From assembly GCF_900111925.1 (NCBI RefSeq), contig NZ_FOKA01000019.1, positions 1-64,000 on the forward strand: 64,000 bases of DNA, given 5' to 3'. Origin of the DNA: Cellulomonas marina (GTDB taxonomy: Bacteria; Actinomycetota; Actinomycetes; Actinomycetales; Cellulomonadaceae). Made by a program: the position numbers and the translations under genes. The notes under the pieces are model-generated. The model had not been told where the DNA came from and did not search any database. It worked only from the letters and a program-made list of their open reading frames with translations. This document shows positions 15,415 to 23,158 of the stretch, piece after piece (the first letter of the stretch is position 1; each line of letters starts with the position of its first letter).

Positions 15415-18400
15415 CGCCGGACCTCGCCCGCATCGACGACCCGACCTGCGTCGCCGAGAACCGCCTCCCGCCGCACGCGGACCACCGCTGGTTCGCGTCG
15501 GCGCGGGAGGCGGCGGGCGGGGTCAGCAGCTTCGAGCAGCGACTCAGCGGCACCTGGCGCGTGCAGGTGGCCGAGAACCCCGACGCCGTCGTGCCGGGCT
15601 GCGAGCAGCCCGGGACCGACCGCAGCGGGTGGGACGAGATCGAGGTCCCCGGCCACCTGCAGCTCCAGGGCCACCACCGGCCGCAGTACGTCAACGTGCA
15701 GTACCCGTGGGACGGCCACGAGACGCTCGAGCCGGGCCGGGCGCCCCGCCGCAGCAACCCCGTGGCCACCTACGTGCGCACCTTCACCCTCGACCGTCCG
15801 CTCGCACCGGGCGAGCGCGTGAGCGTCGTGTTCGAGGGCGCCGAGAGCGCCGTCCTGGTCTGGGTCAACGGCACCTGGGTCGGCTACGGCACCGACACCT
15901 TCACGCCCTCGGAGTTCGACGTCACCGACGCCCTCGTCGACGGCGAGAACACGCTGGCCGCGCGCGTCGTCACGTGGACGGCCGGCTCGTGGATCGAGGA
16001 CCAGGACTTCTTCCGGTTCTCCGGCCTCTTCCGCGACGTGGTGCTGCGCCGCCGGCCGGCCGTGCACGCCGAGGACGTGCGGGTGACGACCCGGGTGGCG
16101 GACGGGCTGGACCGCGCGACGGTCCGCGTCCGCGTCCGGCTGACCGGCGAGGGGTCCGTGACGGCCGTGCTCGACGGCGTCGGGCCGCTGGCGGTCCACG
16201 GCGACGGCGACCTCGTCGTCGAGGTGACGGACCCCCGGCTGTGGAGCGCCGAGGACCCGTACCTGTACGACCTGCACCTGGAGGTCCGGGACGCCGCCGG
16301 GGCCGTGACGGAGCACGTGCCCCTGCGCGTGGGCGTCCGCCGGTTCGGCATCGAGGACGGCGTCCTGCGGATCAACGGGCGCCGGCTGGTGCTCACGGGC
16401 GTCAACCGGCACGAGTTCGGGCTCCGCGGCCGGGTCGTCACGCGCGAGGAGACCGAGGCCGACCTCCGGTTCATGAAGCGGGTCGGCATCAACGCGGTGC
16501 GGACCAGCCACTACCCGAACAACGGCTTCTTCTACGACCTGTGCGACGAGTACGGGCTCTACGTGGTCGACGAGATGAACCTCGAGTCGCACGCCATGTG
16601 GGACCGGCTCCTGCGCCGGGGCCTGCCGCCCGAGGAGGCCCTCCCCGGGGACCGGCCCGAGTGGCTGCCCACCCTGCTCGCGCGCGCCGCCGCCATGCTC
16701 GAACGGGACAAGAACCACCCCAGCGTCGTCATGTGGTCCTGCGGCAACGAGTCCTACGGCGGGACGGACGTCCTCGCGGTGGCGGACTGGTTCCGGTCCG
16801 TCGACGACCGCCCGGTCCACTACGAGGGCGTGCACTGGGACCCGCGGTACCCGTCGACGACCGACGTCGTCAGCACCATGTACACGCCGGCCGCCGAGGT
16901 CGAGGCGTTCCTGGCCGACCACCGTGACAGGCCCGTCATCCTGTGCGAGTACGCGCACGCCATGGGCAACTCCTTCGGTGCCGTCGGGAGGTACCTCGAC
17001 CTGGCCTACCGCGACCCGCTGTTCCAGGGCGGCTTCATCTGGGACCTCGCGGACCAGGCGCTTCCGCTGACGGACCGGCACGGCGTCCCGTTCTTCGGCT
17101 ACGGGGGCGACTTCGGCGACGTGCCGCACGATGCGGACTTCTCCGGCAACGGCCTCCTCTTCGCCGACCACACCCCGAAGCCCTTCGTCCAGGAGGTCCG
17201 GTACCTCTACCAGCCCTACCGGGTCGCGCTCGTCGACGAGGGCGGCCGGCCCGCGCTGCGGGTGGAGAACCGGCACCTGGTGACGCCCTCGTCGGCCCAC
17301 GCGTGCGTCGTCACGCTGGCGCGGGAGGGCGTGGTGCTCGACGAGCAGCCGCTGGAGACCGCCGTCGCGCCCGGCACGACGGGCACCGTCCCGCTGCCGC
17401 TGGCGCTGCCGGACGAGCCGGGCGAGTACACCGTCGACGCCTCGTTCCGGCTCCGGGAGGCGACGCGGTGGGCGCCGGCGGGCCACGAGGTCGCGCACGA
17501 GCAGGCGGTCGTCGTCGTGCCGCAGGTGACCGCGCCCGAGCGGGCCCGCGTGACCGGCGCCGCGCCCGCCCCCGAGGTCGTCGACGGCATCCACAACGTC
17601 GGCGTGCACGGCCCCGGCTTCAGCGCGCTGTTCTCGCGCCTCCACGGCGGCCTGCTCTCCTACCGCTACGGCCCCGGCACGGCGACCGGCGGCGGCCGCG
17701 AGCTCGTCGCCTCCGTGCCGAGGCCGAGCTTCTGGCACGCCCCCACGTCCAACGAGCGCGGCTGGGGCGGGCCGGCGGAGGACGGCCAGTGGCTGCTGGC
17801 CGGCCGCTACCCGCGCCTCGTGCCCGACGTCCCGCAGCCGGAGGTCGTGCCCGACGAGGGGGGCGTGGCGCTCACCTTCCGCTACCTCCTGCCGACCGCG
17901 CCGACGAGCACGTGCGACGTCACCTACCGGGTCGACGGCACGGGCCGCGTCGAGGTCACGCAGGTCGTGCGGCCGGGCGAGGGCCTGCCCGACATGCCCG
18001 AGCTCGGCATGCTGCTCACCACCGACCCCGCGCTGCACCACCTGCGCTGGTACGGCGAGGGCCCCGAGGAGTGCTACGTCGACCGCCGCGCCGGCGCCCG
18101 GCTGGACGTGCACACCCGGGACGTCCGGACGGCGCTCACGCCGTACCTGCGGCCGCAGGAGGCGGGCAGCCGCACAGGCGTGCGGTGGGCGGAGGTCACC
18201 GACGACGCGGGCACGGGGATCCGGCTCGAGCACGTCGGGGACCCCGGCCCGACCGGCGGCATGGAGCTGTCGGTCCTGCCCTGGACGCCGGACGAGATCG
18301 AGAGCGCGACCCACCCGAACGAGCTGCCCCCGGTCCACCGCACCGTGCTGCGGCCGGCGCTCATGCGCCGCGGCGTCGGCGGCGACAACTCCTGGGGCGC

Positions 18401-18473
18401 CCGCACCCACCCGGAGTTCCTGCTCCCCCGCGGTCAGGAGCTCACGTTCCGCTTCGCGTTCCGGGGGGTGTGA
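15411..18473 (+). CDS. lacZ: Beta-galactosidase, glycoside hydrolase family 2 (LacZ type)
   Basis: A 1020-residue enzyme, the same length class as E. coli LacZ (1023), hydrolysing terminal beta-D-galactosides in the cytoplasm after import. Domain order: jelly-roll sugar-binding domain with QYVNVQYPWDGHE (about 85-97), immunoglobulin-like domain, TIM barrel with GVNRHEFG and RTSHYPNN, second Ig-like domain, and the large C-terminal beta-galactosidase small-chain domain. The acid/base is Glu447 in WSCGNESYG and the nucleophile is Glu513 in CEYAHAMGNS. GTG 15411 overlaps the permease stop and fits the family start. No signal peptide is present, in line with intracellular action. Linkage specificity is not settled by sequence. 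Confidence 0.96.
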   Translation: MTPDLARIDDPTCVAENRLPPHADHRWFASAREAAGGVSSFEQRLSGTWRVQVAENPDAVVPGCEQPGTDRSGWDEIEVPGHLQLQGHHRPQYVNVQYPWDGHETLEPGRAPRRSNPVATYVRTFTLDRPLAPGERVSVVFEGAESAVLVWVNGTWVGYGTDTFTPSEFDVTDALVDGENTLAARVVTWTAGSWIEDQDFFRFSGLFRDVVLRRRPAVHAEDVRVTTRVADGLDRATVRVRVRLTGEGSVTAVLDGVGPLAVHGDGDLVVEVTDPRLWSAEDPYLYDLHLEVRDAAGAVTEHVPLRVGVRRFGIEDGVLRINGRRLVLTGVNRHEFGLRGRVVTREETEADLRFMKRVGINAVRTSHYPNNGFFYDLCDEYGLYVVDEMNLESHAMWDRLLRRGLPPEEALPGDRPEWLPTLLARAAAMLERDKNHPSVVMWSCGNESYGGTDVLAVADWFRSVDDRPVHYEGVHWDPRYPSTTDVVSTMYTPAAEVEAFLADHRDRPVILCEYAHAMGNSFGAVGRYLDLAYRDPLFQGGFIWDLADQALPLTDRHGVPFFGYGGDFGDVPHDADFSGNGLLFADHTPKPFVQEVRYLYQPYRVALVDEGGRPALRVENRHLVTPSSAHACVVTLAREGVVLDEQPLETAVAPGTTGTVPLPLALPDEPGEYTVDASFRLREATRWAPAGHEVAHEQAVVVVPQVTAPERARVTGAAPAPEVVDGIHNVGVHGPGFSALFSRLHGGLLSYRYGPGTATGGGRELVASVPRPSFWHAPTSNERGWGGPAEDGQWLLAGRYPRLVPDVPQPEVVPDEGGVALTFRYLLPTAPTSTCDVTYRVDGTGRVEVTQVVRPGEGLPDMPELGMLLTTDPALHHLRWYGEGPEECYVDRRAGARLDVHTRDVRTALTPYLRPQEAGSRTGVRWAEVTDDAGTGIRLEHVGDPGPTGGMELSVLPWTPDEIESATHPNELPPVHRTVLRPALMRRGVGGDNSWGARTHPEFLLPRGQELTFRFAFRGV

Positions 18474-18474
18474 G

Positions 18475-19488
18475 GTGCTGCCCGTCACCGCGAGCATCAC
18501 GAAGAACCGGCAGACGCCCGCGACGCTGCGAGCGATGCTCGCGCGGGCCTACGGGCCGGACCAGGTGCCCGACGAGCGGGACGGCGACGAGGGGTGGTGG
18601 TCCGAGCTCGGCCACGGCTGGTTCAACGTCGCCTACCGCCTGCGGCTGCGCGACGGCCGGGAGGTGGTCGCCAAGATCGCCCCACCCGCCGACGTCGAGG
18701 TGATGACCTACGAGCGGGGTGCCATGGGCATCGAGCTCGCGACGATCGCGCTGCTGCGCGAGCGCACGGAGGTGCCGGTGCCCGAGGTGCACCACGTCGA
18801 CACGACGCACGACCTGGTGGACGCGGACTGGTTCACCATGGCGCTCGTCGAGGGCGAGGACCTGGGCGAGCTGTCCACGACCCTGCTGCCCGCCGAGCTC
18901 GACCGGCTCGACGCCGTGCGCGGTGACCTGACGCGACGCATCAACGAGGTGCGCGGCCCCTGGTTCGGCCCGCTCGCCGGGCCCGGCGAGCGCACCTGGC
19001 GTGCGACCTTCACGCGGCTCGTCGAGGACGTGCTGCGCGACGGGGAGCGGCGCGCGGTGGACACCGGCGTCGAGCCGGACGAGGTCCGGGCCCTCCTGCG
19101 CGCGCACGGCGGCACCCTCGAGGAGGTGACGGAGCCCCGCCTGGTCGAGTGGGACCTGTGGCCCCCGAACGTCATGGTCCACGACGGCGAGGTCGTGGCG
19201 GTCATCGACCACGAGCGGGCGTTCTACGGCGATCCGCTCGTCGAGGCGGGCTTCTGCGGGATCACGACACCCGAGCTCGGGGACCCGGCGGCGTTCCTGC
19301 GCGGGTACGGCCACCCCGGCGTCCTCACCGACACCGAGCTGCGCCGGCGGCAGCTGTACTCGCTGCACCTGCTCCTCGTGATGGTCGTCGAGACCGTCTA
19401 CCGCGGGCACACGGACCCGACGCAGTACGACTGGGCGCGGGCGCGGCTGGCCGAGGTCGTCGCCGCCCTGCGCGACGGGCGCCCCTGA
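18475..19488 (+). CDS. APH-like phosphotransferase (choline/aminoglycoside kinase fold)
   Basis: A 337-residue protein of the phosphotransferase enzyme family. The ATP lobe contains WFNVAYRLRLRDGREVVAKIAP (the lysine would bind ATP). The catalytic loop reads VEWDLWPPNVMV, where the usual HxDxxxxN is WDLWPPN: the catalytic Asp and metal-binding Asn are kept, but the His two residues before the Asp is replaced by Glu and a Trp precedes the Asp. The metal-binding Asp follows in AVIDHERAFYGDP. It starts at GTG 18475, one base after the beta-galactosidase stop, so it is co-expressed with sugar hydrolysis. It could phosphorylate a released sugar or aglycone. Antibiotic resistance is less likely in this setting. 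Confidence 0.85.
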   Translation: MLPVTASITKNRQTPATLRAMLARAYGPDQVPDERDGDEGWWSELGHGWFNVAYRLRLRDGREVVAKIAPPADVEVMTYERGAMGIELATIALLRERTEVPVPEVHHVDTTHDLVDADWFTMALVEGEDLGELSTTLLPAELDRLDAVRGDLTRRINEVRGPWFGPLAGPGERTWRATFTRLVEDVLRDGERRAVDTGVEPDEVRALLRAHGGTLEEVTEPRLVEWDLWPPNVMVHDGEVVAVIDHERAFYGDPLVEAGFCGITTPELGDPAAFLRGYGHPGVLTDTELRRRQLYSLHLLLVMVVETVYRGHTDPTQYDWARARLAEVVAALRDGRP

Positions 19489-20858
19489 CCACCGCACGGG
19501 ACCCCACGGCCGAGCTGGGCACACGGCCGGTCGGCCGGCTGCTGTGGCACGCGTGCAGCCAGACCACCGGCGCCGTCGCCGTCTACGGCGTCTACGGGCT
19601 GACGAGCGCGTGGTTCGTCGCCGTGGGGGTGGGTCCGCAGGCGGTCGCGGCGGTCACCCTCGTCACGCCCGTCCTCCTGGTCCTCGGCGCCCTGGCGACG
19701 ACGGCCGGCACGGGTGGCGCGTCCCTGGTCTCGCGGTCGCTCGGGGCAGGGGACCCGACGGGCGCCGCACGGGCCGCGGGTGGGGCGGTCGCCGTGTGGA
19801 CGGTGGGCGCGCTGACGGTGTCCGTCCTGGGGCTCGTGCTGCTCGAGCCCCTGCTGACCCTGCTGAGCACGCCCCCCGCCCTGCGCGACGACGCCCGCGC
19901 CTACGCGGCCGTCCTCCTCGCCGGGTCGCTCGTCGCCACCGGGTTCTCGGCCCTGATCCGCGCCGAGGGACGGCTGCGGTACGCGACGGCGGTGTGGCTC
20001 GTCCCCGTCCTCGTGCAGATCGCGCTGGATCCGCTGCTCGTCCTCGTGCTCGACCTCGGTGTGCGCGGCGCCGCGCTCGGCACCGTCGGCGGTCAGCTGG
20101 TGTCCGCCGCCATGAGCGCGTGGTTCTTCGTCGGGCAGCGGGACCGGCCCTACCGGATCCGGCCGCGCGACCTGCTGCCCGACGGCAGGACCGTGGGCGC
20201 GGTCCTGTCCCTCGGGGCGCCGGCGTTCCTCGCCGGGGCGGGCACGACCGTCGTGGCCGTGCTGGTCAACGCGGCGCTGGCGCGCGCCGACGACCCCGCG
20301 GACCTCGCGGGGTACGCGCTGGCGGCCCGGGTCGTGGCCTTCGTGACGATGCCGTTCCTCGGCATCGCGCAGGGGCTCGCACCGGTGCTCGGGTACAACG
20401 CCGGCCGGGGGCTGCACGCGCGCGTGGCGGCGGCGCGGCGGATCGCGGTCGTCGCGACGACCGGGTACGGCTGCGCGGCCGCGGTCGTCGTCGCCCTGGC
20501 GGCGCCCGCACTCGTCGGCGTCTTCACCGCGGGGACCGACGTCGCCGCGGCGGGGACCCGCGCGCTGCGGGTCCTGGCGGTCGGCGTCGCGGTCTCCGGG
20601 CTGGTGCCCGTCGTGGCCGCCTGCTGCCAGGCCGTGGGGCGCCCCCGTCCCTCCTACGTGCTCACGCTCGGGACGCTCGTGGCCGTGCGGATCCCTGCCG
20701 TGCTCGTCGCCGCCCCGCACGGGACACGCGCGGTCCTGCCCGCGCTCGCGGTCGCGGAGGTGCTGTCGGCCGTCTGCGCCGCGGCGGTGCTCCGGCTCGC
20801 GGGACCGGCTCGGCGGGCCGCCCGGACACGATCGCGCACGTCCCGGGCGGCGTCCTGA
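19485..20858 (+). CDS. MATE-family efflux transporter, probable CTG start
   Basis: A protein of about 457 residues with 12 expected membrane segments in two homologous halves, as in MATE multidrug/Na+ or H+ antiporters. The first half begins GTRPVGRLLWHACSQTTG and has TAGTGGASLVSRSLGAGD; the second begins LGAPAFLAGAGTTVVAVLVNAAL. No in-frame ATG, GTG or TTG lies near the family-expected N-terminus: the first GTG is after the first membrane helix. The reasonable start is CTG 19485, which overlaps the upstream TGA (CTGA) and would rely on coupled re-initiation. Its place at the end of a sugar operon suggests export of a sugar or aglycone. The substrate is unknown. Confidence 0.85.
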   Translation: MTTARDPTAELGTRPVGRLLWHACSQTTGAVAVYGVYGLTSAWFVAVGVGPQAVAAVTLVTPVLLVLGALATTAGTGGASLVSRSLGAGDPTGAARAAGGAVAVWTVGALTVSVLGLVLLEPLLTLLSTPPALRDDARAYAAVLLAGSLVATGFSALIRAEGRLRYATAVWLVPVLVQIALDPLLVLVLDLGVRGAALGTVGGQLVSAAMSAWFFVGQRDRPYRIRPRDLLPDGRTVGAVLSLGAPAFLAGAGTTVVAVLVNAALARADDPADLAGYALAARVVAFVTMPFLGIAQGLAPVLGYNAGRGLHARVAAARRIAVVATTGYGCAAAVVVALAAPALVGVFTAGTDVAAAGTRALRVLAVGVAVSGLVPVVAACCQAVGRPRPSYVLTLGTLVAVRIPAVLVAAPHGTRAVLPALAVAEVLSAVCAAAVLRLAGPARRAARTRSRTSRAAS

Positions 20859-20876
20859 CGGCTCAGCGGAGACGTC

Positions 20877-21476
20877 CTACCGTGGAACGGCCCCGGTGAT
20901 CGCCTCGGCGACCTCGCCCACGGCCGACCCGACCGACGCCGCCACCGCGTCGCGGTCGCCGTCCTCGCTGTCGTGGACGAACGCGGTGACGCCCCGCCGC
21001 GCGCCGCAGTACCCGACGACACCCGCCTCGACCTGCGTCCGGTACGCCGCGTCGTAGCCGTGCCGTGCGAAGGACCTCGCGGAGGTCCCCGACAGGGGCA
21101 CCAGGTGCACGGTCAGGCGCTGCAGGCGCGGCACGACGCGCCCGTCGGCGTCGAGGTCGAAGGCCCAGCCCGCGACGAACACCCGGTCGACCCAGCCCTT
21201 GAGCAGCGCGGGCAGCGACCACCAGTACACGGGGAAGACGAGGACCAGGTGCTCCGCCTCGTCGACCCGTCGCTGCTCGGCGAGGACGTCGGCCGCGGGC
21301 CGCGACCGCCCGAGGTAGGCGTGCCGGTCCTCGAGGCGGAACCGCGGGTCGAAGCCCTCCTACGCCAGGTGTGCCGTCGCGGTCCCCGCCGGGCCGAGGT
21401 GCTCCGCGAGCCGTGCCGCCACGTGGTGGGTCAGCGAGGCCGGGTCCGGGTGGGCGGTGACGATCAGCGTGCGCAC
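20877..21476 (-). pseudogene. NAD(P)H dehydrogenase (quinone)-like flavodoxin-fold reductase, broken by a TAG
   Basis: Read from GTG 21476 the frame gives VRTLIVTAHPDPASLTHH, a classic flavodoxin-fold FMN-binding start of the NQO1/MdaB/KefF family, and runs on as EGFDPRFRLEDRHAYLG, FPVYWWSLPALLKGWVDRVF and a normal C-terminus at 20877. It would be a 199-residue protein of normal size. Codon 39 is TAG (plus-strand CTA at 21360-21362), exactly where relatives have a sense codon before EGFDPRF. Everything on both sides is intact and in one frame, so this is a single recent nonsense change, or a sequencing error. Re-initiation at GTG 21230 would give a 117-residue piece lacking the FMN-phosphate site. 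Convergent with the MATE gene. Confidence 0.8.
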
Positions 21477-21554
21477 GGCGACGATCCTGCCGGGCTCCGC
21501 GCCCACCGCGCGTCACCCCCACGACGACTCGTCCCGCTCCGACGTCGGGGCGGG

Positions 21555-22145
21555 GTGGTGCCCGGGTCCGTCGCCGCGACCGACCTCCTCGTCGTCGCCC
21601 TGCGCGCGCACCAGGGCGGTGCCGGTGCCGGTGCCGGTGCCGGTGCCGGTGCCGGGGACCTGGCACTGCCCGCCCCCGCGGAGCGTCTGCCCGACGACGC
21701 CGTCACCCGAGCGGTGCGTGCCGAGTCCGAGCGCCTCCGCACCCGGCTCGCCGCGCTCGCGACCGTCGAGGCCCTCCCACCGGCCGACGACGTCGAGGGC
21801 TGGTCGCTGGAGCCCCACCGCGAGGGGTCGGTGCCGGTCTGGTGGGTGCAGACCCCCGAGCAGGTCGTCGTCGGGGTCGGGGAGGCGGCCGGGTGGGAGC
21901 TCCCGCGCGACGAGCGCGCGGCGGGCGTGCTGGCCGACGTCGTCGAGGCGGTCGTCGCCGGACGGGTCGAGGTCGGGGTCGCCCCCGGCGTCCGGCACTA
22001 CCGCGTCACCACGGCGGACGGCGGCGTCCGCGAGGACGCGGGCAAGGGTGTCGTGCCCGCGCTGCTCGGGACGCTCTGGCGGCCGGCCGCCCGGTGGTCC
22101 CCGGCCGTGCCGTGGGACGCGGGCTCGCGGGCGGACGCGCGCTGA
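21555..22145 (+). CDS. Unknown soluble protein with a Gly-Ala hexarepeat
   Basis: A protein of about 196 residues that I do not recognise. After a short N-terminal region it has a (Gly-Ala)6 stretch encoded by six perfect GGTGCC units, then a soluble domain with PVWWVQTPEQVVVGVGEAAGW and GVRHYRVTTADGGVREDAG. No signal peptide or membrane segment is seen. Start codons GTG 21555 and GTG 21558 are adjacent; no strong ribosome site separates them. It is divergent from the broken flavodoxin-fold gene and lies just upstream of the operator of the SDR operon, but on present evidence it is a separate unit. The coding assignment rests on codon bias. Confidence 0.55.
   Translation: MVPGSVAATDLLVVALRAHQGGAGAGAGAGAGAGDLALPAPAERLPDDAVTRAVRAESERLRTRLAALATVEALPPADDVEGWSLEPHREGSVPVWWVQTPEQVVVGVGEAAGWELPRDERAAGVLADVVEAVVAGRVEVGVAPGVRHYRVTTADGGVREDAGKGVVPALLGTLWRPAARWSPAVPWDAGSRADAR
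21618..21653 (+). repeat. Six tandem GGTGCC units
   Basis: GGTGCC is repeated six times without error within the unknown gene at 21555, giving a Gly-Ala repeat. Such short in-frame units vary in copy number by slippage without shifting the frame. Confidence 0.95.
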
Positions 22146-22213
22146 CCGTCGGACAGGTGCGGCCGCTGGGTCGTCACTGGTCGTTCCTGCCCCGGCAGAG
22201 GTGGCGATTTTGC

Positions 22214-22227
22214 GGAAAGCGCTTGCC
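22214..22227. promoter_or_regulatory. LacI-type operator GGAAAGCGCTTGCC before the SDR/flavoprotein operon
   Basis: GGAAAGCGCTTGCC has the perfect 8-bp core AAGCGCTT flanked by GG and CC. It lies 82 bp before the SDR start. The identical 14-mer is found before pntA (51009), and close variants flank the LacI gene at 31302, which is the best candidate for the binding protein. Confidence 0.7.
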
Positions 22228-22308
22228 TCCGCCGCTCCCGCGTGCCATGCTCGCCCTCGACGACGGCGCCACCACGTGCGTGGCGCAGCACGACGGAAGA
22301 GGGCGACG

Positions 22309-23103
22309 ATGCCGGCAACGGCCCTGGTGACGGGCGGCAACCGCGGGATCGGGCTGGGGATCACCCGCCGCCTGCTGCAGGACGGCTGGGCCGTCTCCAT
22401 CCTGGCCACGCGGCCCGCCCCCGAGGACGTGCTGGGCGAGCTGCGGGAGCTGGCGGGCGACGAGGCCCGGGTGCGCTACGTCCAGGGATCGGTCGCGGAG
22501 CCGGTCGACCACGAGCGGTACGTGCAGGACGCCGTCGACGCCTGGGGGCGGCTGGACCTCCTCGTCAACAACGCCGGTGTCGCACCGAGCGTGCGCGCGG
22601 ACATCCTCGAGGCCGGCACCGAGAGCTTCGACCGCGTGCTCGGCATCAACCTGCGCGGTCCCTACTTCCTCACGCAGCGGTTCGCGCAGGAGGTCATCCG
22701 CCTGCGCGGTCCGCTCTCGGCCCTGCCCGAGCCGCCCGCCGGCCCGGTGGCGACGGTCGTCAACGTCTCGTCGATCTCCGCCACCACGGTCTCGGTCAAC
22801 CGCGGCGACTACTGCATCTCCAAGGCCGGCGTCGGCATGGCGACACAGCTCTGGGCCGCGCGCCTGGCACCCGAGGGCGTCGTCGTCTACGAGGTCCGCC
22901 CCGGCGTCATCGCCACCGACATGACCGCCGGCGTCACCGAGAAGTACGACGCGGTCTTCGCCGGCGGGTCCGTGCCCATCGCCCGGTGGGGCCGGCCCTC
23001 GGACGTCGCCGGCGCCGTCGCGATCCTGGCCTCCGGGCAGACGCCGTACTCGACGGGCGAGGTCTTCCACGTCGACGGCGGCATGCACATCCCCACGCTC
23101 TGA
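22309..23103 (+). CDS. SDR-family oxidoreductase (3-ketoacyl-ACP-reductase-like)
   Basis: A 264-residue classical short-chain dehydrogenase. The NAD(P)-binding TGGNRGIG is at 8-15, NNAG at 87-90, catalytic serine in VNVSSIS (about 154-155) and YCISK with Tyr168 and Lys172; it ends with the usual FHVDGGMHIPTL. There is no acidic residue clearly marking NAD over NADP preference. GAAGAGGG precedes ATG 22309. It shares an operon with a large flavoprotein (55-base gap) and sits behind a LacI-type operator, so a sugar, sugar-acid or polyol oxidation role is more likely than fatty-acid synthesis. That is inferred from context only. Confidence 0.88.
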   Translation: MPATALVTGGNRGIGLGITRRLLQDGWAVSILATRPAPEDVLGELRELAGDEARVRYVQGSVAEPVDHERYVQDAVDAWGRLDLLVNNAGVAPSVRADILEAGTESFDRVLGINLRGPYFLTQRFAQEVIRLRGPLSALPEPPAGPVATVVNVSSISATTVSVNRGDYCISKAGVGMATQLWAARLAPEGVVVYEVRPGVIATDMTAGVTEKYDAVFAGGSVPIARWGRPSDVAGAVAILASGQTPYSTGEVFHVDGGMHIPTL

Positions 23104-23158
23104 CGGCGGGCCCGACGAGGGGCCCGCCACCCGCACGACCGGCGCCGAGGAGGCCCGC

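Noticed and set aside
15306..18500. Open frame of over 1000 codons antisense to the beta-galactosidase
   Set aside because: It mirrors the third-position GC bias of lacZ and encodes biased, motif-free sequence. The plus strand has the full GH2 domain order and both catalytic glutamates.
18475..19488. Aminoglycoside resistance gene
   Set aside because: The fold is APH-like, but the gene is embedded one base behind lacZ in a sugar operon and has a divergent catalytic loop, so a metabolic kinase is more likely.
21618..21653. CRISPR-like or minisatellite array
   Set aside because: Units are 6 bp without spacers and lie in frame inside a coding region. No CRISPR array or cas gene is visible anywhere in the window.
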